Program-made: the position numbers and the translations under genes | Shown here: piece after piece, positions 57,894 to 64,000 of the stretch | Layout of the letters: each line of letters opens with the position of its first letter | Position numbering within the stretch: the first letter of the stretch is position 1 | The notes under the pieces: generated by a model | Databases searched by the model: none | Seen by the model: the letters and a program-made list of their open reading frames with translations, nothing else | What the model was told of the DNA's origin: nothing | Source of the DNA: Betaproteobacteria bacterium | GTDB taxonomy: Bacteria; Pseudomonadota; Gammaproteobacteria; Burkholderiales; Burkholderiaceae_C | Direction of reading: 5' to 3' | DNA: 64,000 bases | Assembly (NCBI GenBank): GCA_947453725.1 | Contig: CANGHH010000006.1 | Location: 62,001-126,000, forward strand

Positions 57894-58553
57894 ATGACTC
57901 AAGACGAACTCAAGGCCCTGGTCGGGCAGGCGGCACTGCCCTACGTGGTGCCCGGTGAACTGGTCGGCGTGGGCACGGGCTCGACCGTGAACCATTTCAT
58001 CGATGCACTGGCGGCGATCAAGACCACCATCCGCGGGGCGGTTTCCAGTTCGGTGAAGAGCACCGAACGCCTGCTGGCCCACGGCATTCCGGTCTTCGAC
58101 GCTGCCGACGTGACGCGCCTGGCCGTCTATGTCGATGGCGCCGACGAGATCGACCACCACGGCTTCATGATCAAGGGCGGCGGGGCCGCGCTGACGCGCG
58201 AGAAGATCGTCGCCGACCTCGCCGAGCGCTTCGTCTGCATCGCCGACGAGAGCAAGCGGGTGGCCGTGCTGGGTGCGTTTCCGCTGCCGGTGGAAGTCAT
58301 CGCGATGGCCGCGTCGCAGATCAGCCGTCACTTTGAAAAGCTCGGCGGTACGGCGACGCTGCGGCCCGGCGTGATCACCGACAACGGCCACCCGATCCTG
58401 GACGTGCGCGGTCTGCAGATCACCGACCCGCTGGCGATGGAGGCCGAGATCAACCAGTGGCCGGGCGTGGTCAGCGTGGGCTTGTTCGCCCGCCACCGCG
58501 CCAGCCTGTGCCTGCTCGGCACGGCGCAGGGCGTGCAGACCTTGGTGTTCTAA
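57894..58553 (+). CDS. rpiA: Ribose-5-phosphate isomerase A
   Basis: Interconverts ribose 5-phosphate and ribulose 5-phosphate in the pentose phosphate pathway. The 219-residue product has [21 protein letters not shown], the catalytic-site YVDGADEID and MIKGGGAAL, and a conserved GNGHP-like [11 protein letters not shown] region. It lies divergently next to pyrD. Confidence 0.97.
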   Translation: MTQDELKALVGQAALPYVVPGELVGVGTGSTVNHFIDALAAIKTTIRGAVSSSVKSTERLLAHGIPVFDAADVTRLAVYVDGADEIDHHGFMIKGGGAALTREKIVADLAERFVCIADESKRVAVLGAFPLPVEVIAMAASQISRHFEKLGGTATLRPGVITDNGHPILDVRGLQITDPLAMEAEINQWPGVVSVGLFARHRASLCLLGTAQGVQTLVF

Positions 58554-58586
58554 TCACCCACCCGCCAGGACATCCGAGGACCCGCT

Positions 58587-58769
58587 TTGGCCAAACCCAA
58601 CTATTCGTTCGAAAAGCGCCAACGCGAGTTGGCCAAGAAGAAGAAAAAAGAAGAGAAGGACAAGGAAAAGGCCGCCCGCAAGGCCGCCGGCCTGCCGCCG
58701 CTCGAAGACGGCCCCGACGAGCCTGAAGACGGCGAAGCCGGCACCGAGCCGGGTCAGCCCCCGGCCTGA
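58587..58769 (+). CDS. Small Lys-rich conserved protein
   Basis: A 60-residue protein with a strongly basic N-terminal half (MAKPNYSFEKRQRELAKKKK and on) and an acidic, Pro-rich tail. It starts with TTG, preceded by a GAGGA ribosome-binding-like site. I recognise it only as a common small proteobacterial protein with this opening; no function is known. It overlaps mnmC tail to tail by 16 bp. The basic half suggests RNA or ribosome association; this is inference. Confidence 0.7.
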   Translation: MAKPNYSFEKRQRELAKKKKKEEKDKEKAARKAAGLPPLEDGPDEPEDGEAGTEPGQPPA

Positions 58770-60742
58770 TCCTGCCGCGCGGCGCGCACGCGCCAGCGGG
58801 CCGGGTCGACCGCGTCGGCCAGGTCCTGCTCCAGCGGCCACGGCGTGCCCGTGGCCTGCGCGGCCACCAGGCGCCCCAGGAGGGGCGCCAGCGTCAGACC
58901 CCGCGCACCCAGCGCGGTCAGCACGAACAAACCATCGATGCGCGGCAGCAGTCGAGCCTGGTCTCGGCGTCCTCCGGGCGGCCCTTCGCGCAGTGGCAGC
59001 GCGCCGGCGATCGGCAGGCGGTCGTCGCTGTGCAGTCGCCAGCCGCTGCGAGCCTGCCAGCCGGCCTGGTCGCGCGGTGGGGGCAGTCCGGTCAAGCGCT
59101 GCAGCCGCTCGAGGTTGTGCTGGTGGGCAGCAAGCGTGAATTCGCCGCCGATGTCGGGCCTGTCCCGCATCTCGTCCAGCGTGCCGGCGACGCGCGTGGC
59201 GCCGCACAGCAGGCTGCCGTCGGGCAAGGGAATCGCGTAGCCGTCGCCGGCCACGGCGCAGCGCAAGGGCGTCGCACCAGTGTCGCCTGAACAGCGTGTG
59301 ACCTGGCCGCGCGTGGCGTCCAGCGGCCAGGCTTCCGCAGACCAGGGTTCGAGCAACTGCGGCGTGCTGGACGTGCAGGCCAGCACCAGCACCGGCGCCG
59401 TCGCCAGCGGACGGTCGGCGTCATCCCACACCGTCCACCGGCCGTCGTCGAAGCCGATGCGCCCGGCCCGCGCGCCGCCCTGAAAGCGCACGCCGTCTCG
59501 GGCCAGCACATGGCGCACCCAGCGCGCGGGGTCTATCCAGCCGCCGTCCGGGTACAGCCAGGCCGGCGCCGGCAGCTGGACGCCGGCCCGCGCGCTGGCG
59601 GCTGCCGCGTCGACGCACTGCACCCAGCCCGCCGGCAGGCCCAGGCGATCCAGCAGAGCCTGCTGCGCCGGTCGCCCGCTATCGCCCAGGTCCAGCCGCA
59701 GCAGGCCGTTCAGGGCGCCGATCAGCGGGTCGTCGGCGATGGCCGCGGCGTAGCTGCGGTGGGCCTGCAGCGCGGCGGCGCGGAACAGCCGTGCGTAGTG
59801 GCTGTCGTCGCCGTTGACGGTGCCGTGGACCAGGCCGGCCGGGTTGCCCGAGGCCTCCAGCGCCGGCGCCCTGCGGCGGTCGAGCACGGTGACCTGCAGG
59901 CCCAGCCGCGCCAGCGCCTGCGCGGCGGCGGCGCCGGCCAAGCCCGCGCCGACGACCACGGCCGACTGCGGCCGCTGCGTGCGAACAGGGCGCGCCGGTG
60001 CGCCGCTGGGCGGCGTGCGGGGCTGGGTGTAGCGCGGTGCCCATTGCGCGGTGGTGAACGGCTGCCGCGTGTCGCTCTCGCCCGTGGGCTGCAGTGCGAA
60101 GCCGGCGCTGCGCAGGCCCGCAATCACCGCCGGCGCGGTGCAGCCGGACGCCAGCTGCGCGCCGACGGCGGCCTTGCGGCCCAGGGCCTTCAGCACGCGC
60201 GTCTGCCACGGGCCGGGGTCGCGGTCGGGCCCGAAGCCGTCGAGGAAGATGGCGTCGGCCTGCATGTGCAGCGCTGGCAGCAGCAGCGCCACCGCGCCCA
60301 GGGCCAGCAGCAATTGCACCGCGCCGCCGTCGAAATCCAGGGCCTGCAGATTGGGCGTCAGCACGGGCCAAGCTTGGACCAGTGCGCTGGCCAGTTCCGG
60401 CAGCGGCGACGTCGCGTGCGCGCGCGCCAGATCGGCGGCGCCCGGCGGGTGGCTCGCGATGGCCACGACGAAGAGCCGCGTGCAGCGCGCCGGGTCGTCG
60501 CGCCAGGCCTGCCAGGTGGCCAGGAAGTTGTGGCCGAGGCCGAAATCGGTTGCCAGCACCACGAAGTCCCCGCGGCCGGCCCAGCGGGCGGGCAGGGCGG
60601 TACCGCGCAGGAAGACCTGCCGCGCGCGCGCCAGCCCGGCTTCGGCCGTCGGGTAGGCGGCGTCGAAATCCAGCGAATGCGGCGCGCTGTCGCGGCCGGC
60701 GCCGAAAGCGATGCGCGCCGGGCGTATCGGCGCGGTCTTCAA
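58754..60742 (-). CDS. mnmC: MnmC bifunctional tRNA mnm5U34 biosynthesis enzyme
   Basis: MnmC finishes mnm5U34 at the wobble base of several tRNAs: a C-terminal FAD domain removes the carboxymethyl group and an N-terminal domain methylates. The 662-residue product has the methyltransferase block FVVLATDFGLGHNFLATWQAW and IFLDGFGPDRDP, then the FAD motif VVGAGLAGAAAAQALARLG and the GNPAGLVHG region. The best start is a TTG overlapping the stop of the upstream DUF3445 gene (TTGA). Its tail overlaps the small protein by 16 bp. Confidence 0.9.
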   Translation of the reverse strand: MKTAPIRPARIAFGAGRDSAPHSLDFDAAYPTAEAGLARARQVFLRGTALPARWAGRGDFVVLATDFGLGHNFLATWQAWRDDPARCTRLFVVAIASHPPGAADLARAHATSPLPELASALVQAWPVLTPNLQALDFDGGAVQLLLALGAVALLLPALHMQADAIFLDGFGPDRDPGPWQTRVLKALGRKAAVGAQLASGCTAPAVIAGLRSAGFALQPTGESDTRQPFTTAQWAPRYTQPRTPPSGAPARPVRTQRPQSAVVVGAGLAGAAAAQALARLGLQVTVLDRRRAPALEASGNPAGLVHGTVNGDDSHYARLFRAAALQAHRSYAAAIADDPLIGALNGLLRLDLGDSGRPAQQALLDRLGLPAGWVQCVDAAAASARAGVQLPAPAWLYPDGGWIDPARWVRHVLARDGVRFQGGARAGRIGFDDGRWTVWDDADRPLATAPVLVLACTSSTPQLLEPWSAEAWPLDATRGQVTRCSGDTGATPLRCAVAGDGYAIPLPDGSLLCGATRVAGTLDEMRDRPDIGGEFTLAAHQHNLERLQRLTGLPPPRDQAGWQARSGWRLHSDDRLPIAGALPLREGPPGGRRDQARLLPRIDGLFVLTALGARGLTLAPLLGRLVAAQATGTPWPLEQDLADAVDPARWRVRAARQDQAGG

Positions 60743-61680
60743 GTGCCTTCCGCCCGCTTGGCCAGCCAGGCCAGCAGCGCGTCGCGCACGCCGGTCAGGT
60801 GGCGGTAGTCCAGCACCGCCGGACTCATCGTCGCGAGGGCCGCGTGCAGACGCCCGGCGTGCTGCGGTGTGGGCAGCGCATCGGCCAGCCGGTGCACGTC
60901 CACCGCGATGGTGAACAGGGCCTGCTGCTGGCCGGGTACCGGGATGAAGGTCTGCCGCTCCGTGCGCCACCAGGCCTGCCCGACAGCGGTGTGCTGCCAG
61001 CGCTGCGCACCGACGCGCGCCGGGTGGGCGTGCAGCCGCGGCTGGTCGGTGACGTTCCAGACGAAGCGCTCCCAGCGTTCGGTGCTGGTGATCACGCGCA
61101 GCAGACCCGCGGTGGCTGTCAGCAGCAGGGCGTTGTCGGCCACCATCGCGTGGACCTCGGCGAAGTGGCGGCCCAGCTTCGCCTCGGGCGCCCAGTGGCT
61201 GGGCAGCGTGACCGCCAGCCACGGGATGCAGCCCGTGCTGCCGTCGACCACCGCGAAGTCCTCGGCAAAGGTCAGACTCAGCAAGCCCGGCAAGCGCCAC
61301 GACGCGGGCAGGCCCTGCAGGCAGCGCGCGATCTCGTCACCCAGGCCGAAGGCGCCGCCGGCCCGCTGGTCGATGGTGCCCGCCGCATCGACCGCCACGC
61401 CGAGCGTGTGCGCGGCGGCCGTCGTGCCGTCCCACGACCAGGCCTGCGGCTGCTCGGCGGCGGCGTGGGCGACCAGCGCGTGCAGCGCTGGCGTGGCGTC
61501 GAAGCCTGCCACGGCGCACAGCGCCTGCGGCCAGAAGGCCGACAGCACGGCCAGCTTCTCGCGCTGGTGGCGCGAGCCGGGTGCCAGCGGGGTCAGCTGC
61601 GCTGCGCCTGGCGCCAGGCGGCGCAGGCCGGGCTGCATGCGGAAGGGGGCGGTGACGGCGGCGTCGAAATCGAAACTCAT
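60739..61680 (-). CDS. DUF3445 protein (heme-dependent oxidative N-demethylase-like)
   Basis: A 313-residue protein matching the DUF3445 family, members of which are described as heme-dependent oxidative N-demethylase alpha subunits. Blocks are the FRMQPGLRRLAPG opening, EDFAVVDG, LPSHWAPEAKLGRHFAEVHAMV and FVWNVTDQPRL, then RTERQTFIPVPGQQQALFTIAVDV. The heme ligand cannot be assigned by reading. It is coupled to mnmC by TTGA. Catalytic role here is inference from family naming. Confidence 0.75.
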   Translation of the reverse strand: MSFDFDAAVTAPFRMQPGLRRLAPGAAQLTPLAPGSRHQREKLAVLSAFWPQALCAVAGFDATPALHALVAHAAAEQPQAWSWDGTTAAAHTLGVAVDAAGTIDQRAGGAFGLGDEIARCLQGLPASWRLPGLLSLTFAEDFAVVDGSTGCIPWLAVTLPSHWAPEAKLGRHFAEVHAMVADNALLLTATAGLLRVITSTERWERFVWNVTDQPRLHAHPARVGAQRWQHTAVGQAWWRTERQTFIPVPGQQQALFTIAVDVHRLADALPTPQHAGRLHAALATMSPAVLDYRHLTGVRDALLAWLAKRAEGT

Positions 61681-61698
61681 GTGCCGATCATGCCCAAG

Positions 61699-61724
61699 AA
61701 AAAAGCGCCCCTCGGGGCGCTTTT
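61699..61724 (-). terminator. Terminator after efp
   Basis: Read on the minus strand, AAAAGCGCCCC and GGGGCGCTTTT form an inverted repeat with a very short loop, followed by six T (from the A run at 61699-61704). It lies between the efp stop and the DUF3445 start, so efp transcripts should end here. Confidence 0.78.
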
Positions 61725-61743
61725 CGCAGCGGCTGGACAGGGC

Positions 61744-62298
61744 TCAGACGCGCTTCTTGTACTCGTGCGTCCGGGTGTCGATTTCGATCTTGTCGCCGTT
61801 TTCCACGAAGATGGGCACGTTGATGACGAAGCCCGTGCCGACCAGCTTGGCCGGCTTCAGCACCTTGCCCGAGGTGTCGCCCTTGACGGCCGGGTCGGTC
61901 TCGATTTCGCGGACCACGGTGGTCGGCAGTTCGACCGAGATGGCCTTGCCGTCGTAGAACACCACTTCAACGGCCATGCCGTCTTCGAGGTAGTTGATGG
62001 CGTCGCCCATGTTCTCGGATTCGACCTCGAACTGGTTGTATTCGGCGTCCATGAAGGCGTACATCGGGTCGGCGAAGTAGGAGTAGGTGCACTCCTTCTT
62101 GTCCAGGATGATCTGGTCCATCTTGTCGTCAGCCTTGAAGACGATCTCGGCCCCGCCGCCGTTCAGCAGGTTCTTCATCTTCAGGCGCACGGTGGCGGCA
62201 TTGCGGCCACCGCGGCTGTACTCGGTCTTGAGCACGACCATCGGGTTGCTGGCGTGCATGATGACGTTGCCGGCGCGGATTTCCTGGGCGATTTTCAT
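61744..62298 (-). CDS. efp: Elongation factor P
   Basis: EF-P rescues ribosomes stalled at polyproline stretches. The 184-residue product has the three beta-domain pattern ([29 protein letters not shown] and the terminal RTHEYKKRV). The tip loop reads SRGGRNAAT with Arg32 in the place of the Lys modified in E. coli. That is the form rhamnosylated by EarP, whose gene lies 53 bp upstream in the same direction. Confidence 0.98.
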   Translation of the reverse strand: MKIAQEIRAGNVIMHASNPMVVLKTEYSRGGRNAATVRLKMKNLLNGGGAEIVFKADDKMDQIILDKKECTYSYFADPMYAFMDAEYNQFEVESENMGDAINYLEDGMAVEVVFYDGKAISVELPTTVVREIETDPAVKGDTSGKVLKPAKLVGTGFVINVPIFVENGDKIEIDTRTHEYKKRV

Positions 62299-62351
62299 GG
62301 CGTGTTCCGTAGATCGTTAAGGCTCGCGCATGCAGCGCAAAGCCGCTGATT

Positions 62352-63416
62352 CTAGCATTTGAGCGCCAGCCGCTCGTGCACGAAGGCACGCAACTGCGTG
62401 CTCAGGTCGCTCCGGGCCAGCAAGCGCTGACGGAAAGCCTGCACGGCCCCGGCCCAGGGTGCCAGCGGCGGCAGCCCGGGCCAGGTGCTGCCGGACAGGC
62501 CGTTCCAGGCCCACCACAGTGCGGTGACGGCCGGGCTGGCCTGCAGCGTTTCCAGCATCGCCTGCAGCTTGACGGCGTGCGCGCCGTCGTCTTGCGGGTA
62601 GATCTGCCAGACGCAGGGTGCGCCGGCCCACAGCGCCCGCACCAGCGAGTCTTCGCCGCGGACGAAATTCAGGTCGCTGGCCCACAGCAGGCGGTCATAG
62701 CCGGGTTGGTCCAGCCACGGCAAGGCGTGGCTGCGCAGGCCGCCGCGCTCGCTGCCGGGCGGCAGCAGTGCGTGGACTTGCGCCTGGGCGAAGCCGGGCG
62801 TCAGCAGCAGCAGCGTCGGTTCGTCCGCCAGCGTCTCCAGCAGCGCCGGCAGCCGCGGGTTGCCGTAGCAGAACAGGCTGACCACGCGTTCGCCCGGCCG
62901 CAGCAGCAGGCCCTGCCGCGCCAGCCAGGCGCTGCGGTCGAAGGCCGCGCGCCGCGCCAGCAGCAGCGGCTCGCGCAGCAGGCCGCCGGTGCGTTCGGTG
63001 AAGCCGGGGTAGAAAAACCACTTCGTCAGCCCGCTGGCCTGCGGTGACGGCAGGCCGTGCGAACGTTCGACGTAGCTTTCAGCGCTGAGGTATTCCAGGT
63101 TGATCCACACCGGCGGCTGCCGCTTCGCGGCCATCGCGGCAAGCCGTTCCGGCGGCGGGTCGCAGCCGAAAGCCTCGACGACCACATCGCCCGGCGCATC
63201 CTGCGGCCCGGGCCAGGGGAAGACGGTCACGCCCGGTGTGCCCTGCGGCGCCATGAAGGCCAGCGGCGCGACGTCGTCGATGACCAGGCGCACCCGGTCG
63301 CCGCGCGCGGCCAGGTCGGCGGCCAGGCGCCAGCAGACGCCGGCGTCGCCGAAGTTGTCGATGACGCGGCAGTAGAGGTCCCAGTTCAGCGCCGGGGATG
63401 GGGACAATGGCCGCAT
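62352..63416 (-). CDS. earP: EarP, EF-P arginine rhamnosyltransferase
   Basis: EarP transfers rhamnose from dTDP-rhamnose to Arg32 of EF-P. The 354-residue product has DLYCRVIDNFGDAGVCWRLA, the INLEYLSAESYVERSHGLPSP-like region, WFFYPGFTERTGG and LNFVRGEDSLVRALWAGAP with QIYPQDDGAH, the classical EarP blocks. It lies just upstream of efp on the same strand. It diverges from uvrC, 34 bp away. Confidence 0.96.
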   Translation of the reverse strand: MRPLSPSPALNWDLYCRVIDNFGDAGVCWRLAADLAARGDRVRLVIDDVAPLAFMAPQGTPGVTVFPWPGPQDAPGDVVVEAFGCDPPPERLAAMAAKRQPPVWINLEYLSAESYVERSHGLPSPQASGLTKWFFYPGFTERTGGLLREPLLLARRAAFDRSAWLARQGLLLRPGERVVSLFCYGNPRLPALLETLADEPTLLLLTPGFAQAQVHALLPPGSERGGLRSHALPWLDQPGYDRLLWASDLNFVRGEDSLVRALWAGAPCVWQIYPQDDGAHAVKLQAMLETLQASPAVTALWWAWNGLSGSTWPGLPPLAPWAGAVQAFRQRLLARSDLSTQLRAFVHERLALKC

Positions 63417-63450
63417 GGCGGGATTGTCGAAGCTTTGATAATCGGCGTCG

Positions 63451-64000
63451 ATGAGCGCTACCCAGCCCCCCCGCGACCTCTCACCTGAAAGCAGCCCGGC
63501 CGTCCTTGACCGCCTGCTGGCCGAGGTGGCCGCGCTGCCGCACATGCCAGGCGTCTACCGCTGGTTCGACGCCCAGGACGCGCTGCTCTACGTCGGCAAG
63601 GCGCGCGACCTGAAGAAGCGCGTGTCCAGCTACCTGCAGAAGGACCACGGCGGCACGCGCATCGGCCACATGGTGAGCAAGATCGCGCGGCTCGAGACGA
63701 CGGTGGTGCGCAGCGAGGCCGAGGCCCTGCTGCTGGAAAACAACCTCATCAAGACGCTGTCGCCGAAGTTCAACATCCTGTTCCGCGACGACAAGAGCTA
63801 CCCCTACCTGAAGATCACCGGCGTGAAGACGGGCAGTGCCGGTGCGGCCGCCGACGGGGCCGGGGCCCTGTCGGCGCCCAAGTACCCGCGGATGGCCTAT
63901 TTCCGCGGCGCCATCGACCGCAAGCACCGTTATTTCGGGCCCTACCCGAACGCCTGGGCGGTCAAGCAGACCATCCAGCTGATGCAGAAGGTCTTCCGCC
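63451..64000 (+). CDS. uvrC: UvrC excinuclease subunit, 5' part
   Basis: The N-terminal 183 residues of UvrC, the nuclease subunit of nucleotide excision repair; the rest lies outside the window. The GIY-YIG domain is read from [35 protein letters not shown], with the following [31 protein letters not shown]. An insertion of about 15 Ala/Gly-rich residues ([19 protein letters not shown]) follows this block before [10 protein letters not shown]. The start ATG is the first in frame with the domain. Confidence 0.95.
   Translation, partial: MSATQPPRDLSPESSPAVLDRLLAEVAALPHMPGVYRWFDAQDALLYVGKARDLKKRVSSYLQKDHGGTRIGHMVSKIARLETTVVRSEAEALLLENNLIKTLSPKFNILFRDDKSYPYLKITGVKTGSAGAAADGAGALSAPKYPRMAYFRGAIDRKHRYFGPYPNAWAVKQTIQLMQKVFR

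Overview
The window is one contiguous, gene-dense stretch of bacterial chromosome with high GC (well above 65 % by eye). It suggests a betaproteobacterium of the order Burkholderiales, Rubrivivax/Leptothrix/Roseateles-like. Pointers are the DUF3717 protein, elongation factor P with Arg32 encoded next to earP, the glnA-ntrB-ntrC nitrogen cluster, FkpB followed by IspH, cheR-cheD-cheB with an FlhG-type ATPase, and membrane-bound ETF:ubiquinone oxidoreductase. I assign no species. I see no insertion sequence, prophage, integrase, CRISPR array or rRNA. There is one tRNA, and no gene-free stretch exceeds 300 bases.

Layout. 0-0.85 kb: 3' part of hemW. 0.87-5.7 kb: motility and signalling, with cheR-cheD-cheB leftward and a tightly coupled diguanylate cyclase, FlhG and truncated haemoglobin rightward. 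5.7-8.7 kb: Smr endonuclease, radC, fkpB-ispH. 8.8-10.2 kb: serS followed by tRNA-Ser(CGA). 10.3-13.1 kb: a GST, an exported branched-chain-amino-acid-type binding protein and YedK/HMCES. 13-16.2 kb: a leftward coupled operon of acyl-CoA synthetase, hydroxyacyl-CoA-type SDR and DEDD exonuclease. 16.3-21.5 kb: exported M20 peptidase, lipoprotein, Met/His-rich Spy-like protein and an OmpR-type two-component system. 21.5-26 kb: MATE exporter, DUF3717-DUF1289 protein, and divergent copZ/copA.

26.1-30.7 kb: two exported proteins holding three amidohydrolase-type modules, only one of which has a recognisable metal site. 30.7-37.1 kb: ETF-QO, AIM24/TIGR00266 protein, exported creatininase-family protein, YVTN propeller, EI24 membrane protein and a CinA-type molybdopterin-binding protein. 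37.1-42 kb: nitrogen control, with a sigma-54/NtrC promoter region, glnA, a terminator, a DUF4124 protein, ntrB and ntrC. 42-46 kb: xth, folA, thyA and an ABC exporter. 46-51.3 kb: a degenerate GGDEF membrane protein, then a LolD/FtsX/AttH-type export cluster. 51.4-55.1 kb: SDR, YceH, thioesterase, GST, YegP-like protein and an atypical LuxR-type regulator. 55.3-58.8 kb: scoAB CoA transferase, pyrD, rpiA and a Lys-rich small protein. 58.7-64 kb: mnmC with a DUF3445 protein, efp and earP, and the start of uvrC.

How the genes work together. Genes are packed into short operons with ATGA, GTGA or TTGA overlaps. These overlaps fix several non-ATG starts and imply translational coupling. The clearest regulatory circuit is nitrogen control: two NtrC-box-like sites 33 bp apart lie upstream of a sigma-54 promoter for glnA, and the NtrB/NtrC pair that would act on them is encoded downstream. 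Much of the rest is core metabolism and housekeeping. The points most worth a second look are the cyclase-FlhG-globin operon, the degenerate GGDEF protein that keeps an inhibitory-site motif, the response regulator without its phospho-acceptor aspartate, the amidohydrolase modules without metal ligands, the exported creatininase variant, and the long palindrome between copZ and copA.
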